Positions 48,395 to 60,154 of a stretch of DNA of 64,000 nt are shown one piece after another. This DNA is from Neurospora crassa OR74A (Eukaryota > Ascomycota > Sordariomycetes > Sordariales > Sordariaceae), in the NCBI RefSeq assembly GCF_000182925.2, contig NC_026504.1:4402001-4466000 (forward strand), in the 5' to 3' direction. Each line of letters starts with the position of its first letter. The stretch's first letter is position 1. Under the pieces are notes generated by a model. It made no database searches. It saw only the letters and a program-made list of their open reading frames with translations, and was not told the origin of the DNA. The position numbers and the translations under genes were made by a program.

Positions 48395-49278
48395 TTCTTT
48401 CCTTTACCTCCTATAACTCTATATATTACTTCCTCTATAAACCTCCTTCACTTATATTATTCCTTCCTAATCGCTTCCCTATTGCCCTCACTTTATTCTT
48501 CGTATTACTTTCTTCGTTCTAATAATATAACTCTTAATTATTACCCCCGCTCTCCCTATTATAATCCGAATTATATACCTTCCTATTTTCCGCCTTTCTC
48601 TCCTACCTTTTTATAGCCGCTACTATTACCTACCCATCCTATCCTTCCCCTTCTAATTATTATTTTCATTTTATCCTTCCATTTACTCTTTCTTACCGCC
48701 TATATAATTATTTAATACTCTTCTTACCCTATATTATTTTATATTCGCCTGCCTAAAATTATATTTACTTACTTTAATTTATATTTATATAAAGACCTCC
48801 TCTTTTATTTATATAATACCCTTACCGCCTACCCTTTTCGCCTCTCCTCTCTTCTTCCTTCTATCCTTACTTTTATAATTATATTTATTACCCCCTCCTT
48901 TAATTCTATAGCTACTTTAATTACCCCCTCGCTTAAGCCGGCCTTTACTACGGACGTACGTATCTTTACTATATACCTACGTACTAATTCCTATTTCCCT
49001 TATAAGCCCGACTAGTATATTTGCTTCTCCTCTCCGTTTTTTTTCTTTTCGCTCCGTTCTCTCCCTCTTCTTACCTTATATTTATTATTAACCTTTAATT
49101 AGCTACTCCTTTCCTATCCTTTAGTAATATCCGCCCCTTTGCTTACTTAAGATATAGTGTTACTTTAATCCAAACGTTCGCTAGCGCCCTAACCCTAAAT
49201 TTATACGAAGTATTCTATTTAATTAATATATATACTTGTTAGACTAAAGGTACGCTATCTTCCCTTTAGTATCTCTCT

Positions 49279-49280
<2 letters not shown>

Positions 49281-49323
<43 letters not shown>
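49281..49323. repeat. Poly(T) run of 43 nt inside the retrotransposon
   Basis: Uninterrupted T run on plus, so poly(A) on the sense strand of the element. Confidence 0.9.
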
Positions 49324-49325
<2 letters not shown>

Positions 49326-50094
49326 TAACGTCTTTTCCTTCCAAAATTCAATAAGAGATCGTAGTATTCGCTATCGCTACGCCGCTATATATTCGAAATC
49401 CCCCGTAGTATTTATAATCTCTAAAATAATATATAGGATATAGTAATTAAGATTATACGCTTTACTAATATTAGTAGCCCCCTACTTACCCCCCTTTTAC
49501 AACGGTTGTATTAATTTACGACGGTATTTTAAACTACAATATAAGTGCGCCTTATTAATAATAATCTCCTTATAATGTTATTTAATATATTCCAAGTTAG
49601 GAACTTTAATTGTAAAAGCTATTTAAAATTTAACTATTGTAATATTAGTAATACTAATATTAATATTAATCCGGTAATTCCTATTAGTAATCCTATTATT
49701 AGTAATAGCGGTTCTCTTATAAATATTTCTATACTAAATATTCTTATTCGTATTCCCCCCTCCCCCGATTGTAGTTATAATCCTTAGCGTTAAATAGTTA
49801 ATAGGAGGTTAGCGTCTATAAATAGGAAATTAGACGAATTATTAGAATTTGCGAGGGAGGACTATAAATAAATAGTATAAAGTAATATTTGTGAATATTA
49901 TTAATAAGCGTAATAGTACGTAGGAATATTCCTCTTAAAATTGTAAGTTCTAATTCTATATTAATAATAGCGGACGCCGCCGAAGATTTTTTATTTAGGG
50001 CGATAATAGAAAATATAGGCTATACTCTACTTAATACTTTATTAATATCCTATATTAAATTAAACTACCTTCCCTTCCTATCTCTTATCCTATT

Positions 50095-50490
50095 TAATAT
50101 TTCTATTTTACATTTCTATTTTGCGTTTCTTCTTTCGTATTTCTACTTTCGTATCTCTACTTTATATTTCTACTTTACATCTCCACTCTTATATTTCTAC
50201 TTTATATCTCTACTCTACGCTTTATATTTATATTTTATATTTACGTTTTATATTTATATTTTACATTTATATTTTATATTTCTACTTATATTTCTACTTT
50301 ATAGTTTATATTAGTATTTTACGTTTCTACTTTATGCTTTACGTCTACGTCTTACATTTACGTCTCACGTCTACGTCTTATATTTTACATCTTATATTTT
50401 ATATCTACGTTTTATATTTTATATTTACGTTTTATATCTCTATTTTATAGTTTATATTTATATTTTACGTCTCTACTTAATATCCTTAAA
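50095..50490. repeat. Degenerate ~13-bp minisatellite
   Basis: Repeated variants of TATTTCTACTTTA and TATATTTACGTTT across 400 bp, just after the chromodomain relic in the element's sense direction; on that strand it is purine-rich. Confidence 0.75.
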
Positions 50491-50589
50491 TAATTACTAT
50501 TTTCCTTCTATTACCTAGCTAACCCTTATCGACCTAGTAATTAGCCCGCCGCCAATATACTATTACTATATTTCCCTAACTTTATATTC

Positions 50590-51990
50590 TTTAAGTAAGT
50601 CCGGATAATTTATATCTTCTTATAAAACCTACGAATTCTCGTTGTCCGGATACCCCTTTTATTTAATTTAAAATTAATATTAGCGGTTAGATTTATAATA
50701 CTTTATAATCGCTTCGACTTCGTACTAAATATTATCCTCCTTAATATTTATAATTTCTTTTTGTAATATTATTGTAGTAGGGTCCCTATAGTACGGTTTT
50801 AGTAAAGTAATAGGGAATATTAGGTAGATTTGGTAATGCGCGGGGAATACGAATCGGTATACTATCTTCTTCTCTCCGACGACCTTGGTAATTTAAAAAG
50901 GTCCTAAAAATTTATTTATTAATTTAGTATTTAGGCGGTATTATTTAATATATTTCGTATTAAATAAAATTTAGTTTCTAACGTCGAATTCCTTTAGCTT
51001 CCGAACTTTATTATATTATTTTATATACCCTTAATTAATAATTTCCAAGGTTACTACAATTTTTAATTGCCTACGAAGTAATTTATTAATTTAATTAGTA
51101 ATTATTGTTGGGAGGACCGTCCTCCGCCTTCGCTCCGGATCTGCCGGTCCCTAAGGATAATATTTAAAGAATAATTTTAAAGGGGATTTTTTAATAGTAG
51201 TATAAAAATAATTATTATATATTTATTGTACTAGTATAATTTTTTTTAGTTTAATTAACTTACTTTATATTATAGAAGATCCGAAGGTATAATTCTAAAT
51301 TTTAATTTTACTTCTCTATTTATCCGTCCGTTTAAGGGTATTAAATTATATTAAAACGTTTATAGATATTTAAGAGTTTGTAGTAAATTTTTTAAAATTA
51401 GTTTATAAAAAGGCTGCCTCTATTCGATATAATAGAATTCGGAAGGTTAAATTATTAGAAGATGTTTTACTAGAAGAAGAACGCAAATTGTTGGGCGTTG
51501 ATCGTTTTCTACGTAGGGATATATAAGGCGTATTTAGTAAAATGGTTAATAATAATAAGGACTATATTGTAAGTCCGATTAAATATAGGATTGAATAATT
51601 TTAATACTTTAGTAATAAAGTTGTATAAAATATTTTATTAAGGGATAGTAGGGATAAGTAACAATTTTAATAGTTTATATAGTTGGTAGTTGTAAAGTTT
51701 AACCTTCTAGTATATTAGATATTCGCGGACGTATAATTCGACGTCGATTATAATAGTAGGTTAATAATAGAATTAATTAATACGTTTCAATATTTTCTTT
51801 TAGTTTAGGTATCCGGCTATTATTATATTATAGTAGGTATAGAATAGTTCGGCCTATATTTATTCCGGGATATAGATTTAGTATTAATACTATAGAATTC
51901 TATTTTCCCTTATTTTTTAATTCTTTGCCTATTTCCTCCCTTCGCTATTCTTCTATATTTCCTTAATAATAAATAGGTCCTCCTTCTACG
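50590..51990 (-). pseudogene. Retrotransposon integrase and chromodomain relic
   Basis: Minus-strand reading gives the integrase core: RTYNIVLIIINHFTKYALY near 51,560 (catalytic Asp now Asn before HFT), then SNRGSLF near 51,410 (second Asp also Asn). Further on come LGPF, VVGEKK and FPITLLKPYY, the usual C-terminal integrase segment, and a chromodomain near 50,610-50,735 (YEVEAII, KGYPDNENS) with former Trp codons now stops. The chromodomain defines the chromovirus group, which targets modified chromatin. Confidence 0.88.
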
Positions 51991-53099
51991 CTTTTAATAA
52001 TTATTATCCTAATAGTAATAATTATTCTTCGTTTTTCTATACCCTTACTATTATTATATATCCGCCTATATTTCCTATAATAATACCTTTGTCCTCCCTC
52101 TTTAATTTAATAGCGGTTTCGTTTACGAACCTTACCCTCTTTCTTACTATTCTATCCTTTTTATTATTATTCTTAATTCCTTTATACTTCCTCTCCTCCT
52201 TATTTAATTCGCCTTCCTCCTATAAATTCTATTTTTTTTTCTGTAATTCGACCCCTTCGTCCTTTAATATCCAACCCTCTTCTATTTCGCTTATATCCTA
52301 TTGCTATTCCTTTTCTTCTACCGCCGTCCTTTAAACCTCTTTTTTAATTAAAATTATTTGTTTTACTAGCGCTTTCAATATTTAATTTTCCTTTATCGTT
52401 TAACCCTTTTCCTTACCCCCTTTAATAACCTTTATTAATAAGTAATTGCCCCCTACCTCCTATTCTTCTCCTTATAACTATAATTTCTTTAATAACCTAT
52501 TCGTTGGATTTAATTTTCCTGGATAATATTTAATCCTAAAGTTATACGCTATTAATTTTAATACTTACTAATTCTACTTCGTACTAGCTTATTCCTTCTT
52601 TTAAAAATATTATAAATTTAAATGATTTATAATTATTAGAAACGGTTTATTTATATATAATAAGTATTATTTTTATACTTTTAATACTCTTATAATTACT
52701 AACAATTCTCTATCCCTAATTCTATACCTAATTTCCTCTAGTAATTTCTTCTTCGAAAAGAAAATTACCGGGTACTATTTATTATTGTATAATTATATAA
52801 GAATTACCCTAATTACGAAGTCTAATATATCTATTTCTATTCGGATTTATAATATTAAATCGAAGTAGTATAATATAGGAGTTTCTTAAAATAGTTTTTT
52901 AAATTCTACGAACGCTTCTTCTACTTCCTTTATAAATTCGAATAGTTTTTGTTTATCCCCCTTTAGTAATTCTATTAAGGGCGCGGTTATTTTAGAGTAT
53001 AATATTATAAAATATTAATAAAATCCTATAAATTTTAAGAAGACTTAAATATTGTAAATGTTTGCCGGAATTTCCTATTCTATAATTATTATTACCCTC

Positions 53100-53760
53100 T
53101 TTAAATCTATTAATACGCCTTCTAGGGAAATAATATATTTTAAGAATAATACCCGCTTTATATAAAATTCGTACTTACTTAGGTTTATATAGAAGTTATA
53201 ATTTTATAATTATTAAAGGACTTCCTTAATGTAGTTAATATAGTCTTTTTTATTCTTACTATAAATTAGGATATTATTAAAGTAAATAATATATATTATA
53301 TTCATTAACCCTACTAATATATTATTAATATACGTTTAAAATATTGCTAGTGTGTTCGCTAATTCTATTAATATAATTAAAAATTTATAGTACCTGTACT
53401 TTATATAAAACGCTATCTTCTCTTTGTTTCCTTTTTAAATCTAAATCCTATAGTATATATCCTTTAAATCTAATTTTATAAAGACTTTAATTAACGATAA
53501 CCGATTTAAAATCTCTTAAATAAGGGGTAATACCGTTTAATTCTTTTTTGTAATTTTATTTAATGTTTTAAAATTAATATAGAACTTTAGCTTTTTACCC
53601 TTTTTTAGGATGAAGATAATAGGAGTACCCGCTAGGCTAATAGAAGGATGAATTTATCCCTTTTAGAGTATTTCCGCTAATTATTCGTATAATACTTCTA
53701 ATTCCTTAATATTTAATATATAAATCGGTCCCTAAGGCGCTGATTCCCCTTCGATTAAAT
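53100..53760 (-). pseudogene. Retrotransposon reverse transcriptase relic
   Basis: Minus-strand reading shows IHPSISLAGTPIIFILKK, LNKIT, KVFIKLDLKDIYYRI and YFNNILIYS. The last (53,284 down to 53,258) is the catalytic YLDD box of Ty3/Gypsy enzymes with both Asp changed to Asn. Several in-frame stops. RNase H should follow at lower coordinates but is too degraded for me to delimit. Confidence 0.9.
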
Positions 53761-54659
53761 TAATATAATATTCTAATCGATTGTATTAGGGTAGGGGTAT
53801 AGCCGAAGTTTTGAATATTAATTAGAATTCTTTATATTCCAGCGGGATAATTAATTTAAGGATAGCGGGTTTGCTTTTTATTTCCTTTAGTAACCCTAAG
53901 GGTTATAGTAATATTAGTTTTATAGGGGGTATTAAGGTAGGGTAAATACTATTAAATATTATTCGAAAAACTTTTATTGGAAGGGTAAGGACCGGAGGCG
54001 ATTCGGTTAATTCTATTATAATAAGTAGGGTTATAAATTCTAACGCTAAGGAAGAGGGGATTTCGAATAGGATATTCGTATATATAGAAGGGTAAAAACC
54101 TTCCTTTACCCTTACTATTTCCTAAGGGTCTAATAGTAGAATTAAATCCTACTATAGCCCTACTAAGATAGTTATAGCATTATATATTTCTTTCGCTAGG
54201 GCTATACTTAATACGAGATTACCGGCCTCAATACGAAACCGAAACGACCGTCGCTACTAATTAATATCGGGGTTCTATTTATAAAGCTAAGAGTAACCGA
54301 GGATAACTTCTACGGCCGGGGATTTAATTATAATAAAAGTAATTCGCTTTATCCGCTTAGTACTATAGGAGTTACGTATTTTAATAAAATAGGTAATTAT
54401 ACTATATATAAGAATAAGCCGAAGGGAGAAATTAATAAAACGATAGGGTATAGAATTAATTTTTATATTCAATGAGAATAGATACCTATTAATTAAATTT
54501 AATTTTACGCCCGAATTTATTAACCTTCATATACTCTACTAATCTCTATAAATCTTTACTAATAACCTCATTTCTAAATATATTTATAATCTACCTATAT
54601 TATCCTAAATAATTATAATTACCGCTCTAACTATAATTAATTTAATATTCGCTCTATAT

Positions 54660-56066
54660 AAAGGGGCGTTAGCAGGGATAGGATAATTCTATACTAAATA
54701 GCCAATTTAATTATAATTATAATAAGTTCGGTTCGGATATATTACTATAAAATAACCTATTATATTATATTTATAGTAAGTATTCGGTAATTTCGGTTAA
54801 GTGTACCGGCTATACGTATAACCTTTCTAGCGATAAAGGGAATAAATAAAATTAGGATTTATTTAGAAAGTAGTAAGAGGACGATAGGGAAATTCGGGGA
54901 GGTTCGTACTATAGGACAATTAAGAAGGAATATTTAAAAAGGAAGTAAAAAGGTATAAAAATAAAGAAGACGATAAATTATACTTTAAAAATATTTAATT
55001 TTAGCAATGCGATACGGACGGTTCAATACTTTCTAAGCCTTTTAACTATTCTACGTACGCTATTACTTCGTTTATTATATTAATACTAACTATTGAGAGG
55101 ATACTTTATTTAAAAAGGGGGTATAATTAATTAGCCTAAGTAACGACCTAAATATATTCTAGTTAATTATATAATAAATTAAATTCTTCAATATAATAGC
55201 AGTTATAAAAATTATAAACGGTTTCCAAAGCACTTTATTATATACATTCAAATTTATTGAAAGCGGATTATTTAATAACTTAGGTATTACTATTATATTT
55301 AATTTCCAAAAAAGTATAGAGGTCGCTCTACGTAGGTATATTACGAACTATATTATATTTAAACTTATTATAAAGAATTAATATATATTTAATTTATACG
55401 TTTTTAGAATTATCTTTAATATAATTAATGGCGAATAAGAGAAAAGTACAGGGGTATTTTTAAAAATACGTATCGATATTGTAGAAGTAATTCCGTAATT
55501 AGGAGAAACTTTCGCTAATAAATTTAATAATATTATATTTAAAATAATATTTAATATAAGCCGGTATAATTATAGCTAGTAAGGAAGTAATTATAGTAAT
55601 AATTATTAATAAAGGGGTAGTAAAGGGATTTATAGTAAAAATATAAATTTAATTATAGAAGAAGTAGTCTTAATAATGGAATCCGGCGGGGATAGGGGGG
55701 TAGTTTCTTACGGAATCTTATTTAGCGAAGCCTATAAAAGCGAATTACTCCTATTAGGATATATATAAAGGGAGATAATTAAGGAGGAATTTAATTATAA
55801 TGAACTAAAATTCGAATAGTTATTACTTACGTATAAGCTTATTAGCTTCCGAGATTTAGGGGTACGAACGGGGAGCCCGGGGTAATATAGGGGGGTAGTC
55901 TTTATTACTATTTTCTTTAATAGATTCTATAGTAGGCTAATATTATTATAATAATAGTAGAGGAAATTAGGCTATCTCAATTATAATAACTATAGGGGTA
56001 GTAGTACGAGAGGGACGAGGAGTAGTTTCGGCGGTACGAGAGATAGACCGGCCGTTACGTATATAC
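54660..56066 (-). pseudogene. Retrotransposon gag relic with mutated zinc knuckle
   Basis: The region between the right LTR and the polymerase holds the gag-like frame. A CX2CX4HX4C knuckle can be traced at 54,679-54,726 on minus, but each Cys and the His now reads Tyr (YYNYN, GYL, NYP spacing), the TGT-to-TAT and CAC-to-TAT changes expected from RIP. Confidence 0.65.
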
Positions 56067-56080
56067 ATTTTAATAGTATT

Positions 56081-56105
56081 AGTTCAATTCCCGGAGGAAG
56101 AGCTA
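56081..56105 (-). other. Primer-binding-site candidate
   Basis: Beside the right LTR the plus strand reads GTTCAATTCCCGG-AGGAAGA-G-CTA: a T-loop and stem, seven acceptor bases, a discriminator and a CCA altered to CTA. It lies 6 nt from the LTR. The complementary minus strand would pair with a tRNA 3' end; the T-arm resembles tRNA-Asp but the identity is a guess. Confidence 0.5.
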
Positions 56106-56111
56106 TTAACT

Positions 56112-56451
56112 TATTAGGAACGTAGGCGAAAAGTAGGCTAAAGTAACTACAGTCGTAGCTACACGTAGGGGACAGTAAATTAGGAGTTAATTTAAAAATA
56201 TATTAATAGTTACCGACTATAATGAATTATACTTTATTAAACCTCTTTTATACTTATATAAACTCTATTTATCTACTAACGAGTATTATAGAGCCTCGTA
56301 CTAATCTAGCGCCTCGGCGCGGTGCCGGATTATCCTTCCCGCGAGCCCGACCCGATATAGGCGTTATTGTTAGTGATCCTACGCGTCGGTTGACGAAGGG
56401 GAGCAGCAGCCGCTGAGGTGCTTCTGTGTACGAGCTCTTAGCCTCCTAACA
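56112..56451 (-). repeat. Right LTR (upstream LTR of the element)
   Basis: 340 bp, ends GCCTCCTAACA on plus. The outer part, about 56280-56451, is GC-rich and almost free of RIP-type change; the inner part begins TATTAGGAACG, a transition-mutated form of the left LTR start. Confidence 0.93.
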
Positions 56452-56456
56452 CCGGC
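56452..56456. repeat. Target-site duplication CCGGC, right copy
   Basis: Matches the left copy; removing the retroelement and one copy restores the transposase frame across the junction (VAG-LDI). Confidence 0.9.
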
Positions 56457-57248
56457 CTCGATATTAAATACTGCGGCAAAATAATTAGGAAAGCAATCCG
56501 TTAGCGAGACTTCCGGAAATACATTGCTTGCAAAAAGGCCTATATCTCTCCTAATTTTAAAAAGCGGCGGTTACAATAGGCAAGAGATATACTCTGGAAA
56601 TATCCAACTCCCGAAGCATAGCGGCGAATTTACTTCTCAAACGAATACTATTTCGGATAAGGCCCTCAAAGGAAGGTCTAGGTTATAAGGAGACTTTGGG
56701 AAAGATATTACTCTAATTATATTATTAAGAAAGAGGATCCAAAAGAGAAAAATCGGAAAAGAGTCTATATTTAGGCTACTATCGGCTATAATTTCAAATC
56801 CCCTCTTATTTTCTATAATATCCTAAAGAATAACAATAGTAAAATAAATTTTAAAGTCTATAGGGATAAAATCTTAGATCCGATAATTAGAGAATAATTA
56901 AAAAGAAGTAAAGATTTTACTTTAGAAGAGGATAATAATAGTAATTACGGAGGAGTAATAAAAGAAGGAAAGAAGTTGAATATCGTCCAAAAATGGAAAA
57001 AGGATAACGGATTAGAATATTATTTTAACTGCCCTAATTTACTAGATTTTTCACCTATTGAAAAGGCATGGTAGTTACTAAAGTAATACCTTAGAAAGAG
57101 AGGGAAATGGAATAACGAGGTTGTTAAGGAATTGGCCCAAGAAAGATAGGATGCACTAACTCAAGAAAAGATCAATTTGTGGATTGACCAAATACCGGAA
57201 ATTCTACAGCAGTGTATTAAATTAGAAGGAGCATTAACAGGGCATTAA
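56457..57248 (+). pseudogene. Transposase relic, catalytic part
   Basis: Continues the frame of the left half after the retroelement (LDIKYCGKIIRKAI). The DDE region is recognisable: FSNEYYFG near 56640 stands where the family has FSDE, so the catalytic Asp is Asn; EEDNNSNYG near 56931 is the second acidic block; LLDFSPIEKAW near 57050 is the usual SPDLSPIEN-like motif. About nine stops, mostly TAG at former Gln or Trp codons, interrupt it. The frame ends in LEGALTGH and TAA at 57248. Confidence 0.85.
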
Positions 57249-57323
57249 TTTGCAGTTTATTTCATCTATTTTGGCCATGGTTTCGTTGATTTATCTTGTT
57301 ATGAATATTCGTAGTAGTGGCTT

Positions 57324-57355
57324 TGGTGTATCATTTAATGTTTGGGGAGCGAGGG
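57324..57355 (-). repeat. Right terminal inverted repeat of the mariner element
   Basis: In reverse complement it reads CCCTCGCTCCCCAAAC and continues in step with the left repeat; there is one extra base at the tip compared with the left end. Confidence 0.85.
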
Positions 57356-60154
57356 TAGGTAGGTAAGTACACTCACTTTTCTCTTCTTGCACCTTCTGAA
57401 GATGCTACACAAAACCTGTTGTTGTACGGGCTTGGGCTCACATCAGCTCCCGTCAGCTGTCAACGAGCATGTTAAGAAACAAAAGAGAGTGTGTCAAGTC
57501 TGACAGACTTTTCTATCGATCATTTCTCCTTGTTTGTTAGTTAGTGTATGTACATCGATCACTTCGGCAGTGGATGCGTCCATCGCGTTTCGGTTTCATC
57601 CCGCCTGGGTCATGGCATGCCCGGACAGACTGCAGACTCCGTAATGGTCAAAGTCCACAATGTCCCGTAAGTATCGCTCGTTGAGATCTGCTGCTGCCAT
57701 GATCTTGACCACGAGTCATCGCCGATGAGTACACTATACCAGCACCTGCCATGGAGCATCGCAGTATAAAGGTCCAAGTTCGGCCCGAAGAATCTTCACG
57801 TCGACGTAATGCCGCTGTTGCTCTGCTTCATGATACCGGGACCGTCTTTCCCACCGTTTGCATATCCCGAAACCCGCAACCGTCAAGCCTGTTTGATTTC
57901 CATACCGCGACATCCTGCCAGGGCAACGCCTTCATACAGCCAATTCCTGTCATCGGCCAGCGCGTTTCCACCACTGTAAACATACTCTAGCCAGCTTCCA
58001 TACTCCCAGCACTCATTGTACTTTTCCCAAGACCTCTGTTTCTCTCTATTGTCTATTAAACCTAGGCCAGCATTTTGGTGGTTGGCGTACCAACAGCCCC
58101 TAACAATGGCATTTTGCATAGCGCAACGAGGCGGACCCATAAGATCCTATAGCGGCGGACACCGCGTCCTTCCGGCTGGTGATTAACAACGGCTAACAAC
58201 TGGCGCTTGTCCCAGTCGGTTGGAGTCAGGTTGCTGAGGGGATGCCAATCAGGGCGATGGTATCAGCGGCCGGAAGAATACAGAACGCCTAGCAGGCGCA
58301 TGTAATCCCGGCTGTACGTGGCAGCAATTCTCACAAGTCAGAACGGGCCGCCGGAACTGATGAAGCCCAAGGGCTGAACCACTCGGGAACCTGGTCGATG
58401 CCCAGATGCCCAACCACAACCATCTCGGCCACTCAGTGAAGCCATCTCAAGTGCCCAGGCGCCGTTGTGAAAGCAACCCTTCCAGCCACACGGGCACGGC
58501 TACCAGTTGCGAGAGTGAGGCGGTTCTTCAGCGAGGCTAGTGAAGGCGTGAATGGACAAAAGTGCCCACAAACCGTGGGGTATCTTCCCTTTCTGGAAAC
58601 CAGAAAGATGGTGGACTACCGACAGCAATCACTTGAATTCTCTCACCACCCGTTCAGCATCAGATGCGTCAAGGTTTATTGAGTTGCCATGTCATATGCT
58701 GCCCCTCATGCGCATCAAGATGACCATGTTATCGCGTTTCCAACACCCCCCATCCAGGCCCATCTAGAGAGCCACCAAGCCCACCAGCTTCCCGACGAGA
58801 CCGAGCTCGATTGACAGAGCCACCTTGACGCGCTTCTCACGTTCGTAACAATATCATAGCTAACTCAGATTCGAACACATACTTACGAAGTCTTCAATCC
58901 CATCGGTCCAGCTCCAATTTTTTTTTTATTTTTTTTTATTTTTTTTCTTTGGAAAAAGAGCGGAAAGCCCCTCCGATCGCCTAGAAAATCACAGCCCTTG
59001 TTGTTTCAACAAGGTTAGCCGCCGGCTCAAGCTTGACCTGGTTCAGCCAACTCAATTCCCCTAGCCTCAATGGCGATAGCTTCCATGGGCCGGCACACTG
59101 GAGACCTACTGGACACCACCGTATACGGCTTGGCGCAGGTCGCCGATTCTCCGCACTTGGAACCGACTGTTCGCTCTGCAGGCTCTAGTGTCGCAGTACA
59201 CTAGTGAGGGCCGTGGGGTTCGCCCGTATCGGACCATCACGGCGCTGACTGTGTGTCAACCTCTCATTCGCCGACAATATCGGGCCCCGACCAAGACCAC
59301 CAACCCGGAAGCAAGAGGTGGGTTGGAGTTGGAGTTAGCAGCGACCACATGCCTTCGGCCCAGCTGCCGGGACGTCAAAATGGCTCTCGATTTCACCTGC
59401 CCCCCAAAGAACTCTTGCTTTTTGCACCCGATCTTGCATTTGCTGAACCAGTGGCACGTTGCCGTGATCAGAAATTGAACACGTCCCGGCGTACCGGACG
59501 ACAACCGACATCGCTGGTGTCCTGCACGCCTTCAGGGGCTTCTTAAACTAAACTCCTGAGAAAGTTTGGATGCAGATGTACAACGCGTATCACAAAACAC
59601 TCGAGCAATTTGATGGCCCCATGTTGCCGTTTATTAGAAAAGAAAAGAAGAGAGAAAAGAAGAAAAAAAAAGCAGGCAATCCTTCACGGCCAAGCCTGAG
59701 GTAATTGGCGTGGTGCTCTCGCTCGCAAAATCTTTGGATGCCTCTATCCGTCACAGGCATCCTTGCCGGATTTTGCATACATACATACATGCATGAGCAT
59801 CCCGTTACTGGACACTACTCAATTTGATATGGGGTGGTTATAGGCACGTCTCTGCGGCTCTGGGATTGGACTGCAATCCCGTTAGCATCCATCGTCGCTG
59901 CAGCGACGTTCTCAGGTGACGCTGGTACCTCAGGTGCTCAGGTCTCTTTCTGATGTCCTCTACGCTCCCTCACCTTGGCGTGAACGTCGATCTCAGCACA
60001 TGACTTTGGCTCAAGTTGTCCTCAGCAGCAGTGTCCCAGACTTTAAGACTCTCAAAGTCTCTTCAGATTCCCGATCCGCTGTCAAGCCATGCGTGATGAT
60101 AGCCCTTTTTTTCGGTGAACGGCGTACAACAATGCCTGTAGCTAACCGGTATGG

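Larger units (their letters stand above)
46854..56451 (-). mobile_element. Ty3/Gypsy chromovirus LTR retrotransposon, full length, RIP-inactivated
   Basis: Length 9,598 bp, bounded by two 340-bp LTRs and a CCGGC duplication. Gag, reverse transcriptase, integrase and chromodomain relics all read on minus in that order from high to low coordinates, so the element points left. A primer-binding-site candidate lies beside the right LTR and a polypurine tract beside the left LTR, in the right places for a minus-strand element. Every difference checked between the LTRs is a C/T or G/A transition. Stops occur throughout, and key residues are lost. About 3.4 kb lies between chromodomain and the downstream LTR, more than usual for chromoviruses. 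Confidence 0.93.
46365..57355 (+). mobile_element. Tc1/mariner DNA transposon, split by a retrotransposon and inactivated by RIP
   Basis: Left end GCTCGCTCCCC at 46365 and right end GGGGAGCGAGGG at 57355 form inverted repeats about 31 bp long; their four internal mismatches are all transitions. Both ends abut a TA (46363-46364 and 57356-57357), the target-site duplication of this superfamily. Removing the inserted retroelement and one CCGGC copy leaves about 1.39 kb, a normal size for the family. The two halves encode one transposase on the plus strand, now full of stops. Confidence 0.88.

Noticed and set aside
56081-56105. tRNA gene beside the right LTR
   Set aside because: Only the T-arm and acceptor 3' half are present, directly beside the LTR; it fits a primer-binding site instead.
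57751-58140. 79-aa plus-strand frame and 85-aa minus-strand frame that overlap
   Set aside because: Neither has a signal peptide, domain or intron support; a trial splice upstream of the plus frame ended in an early stop.
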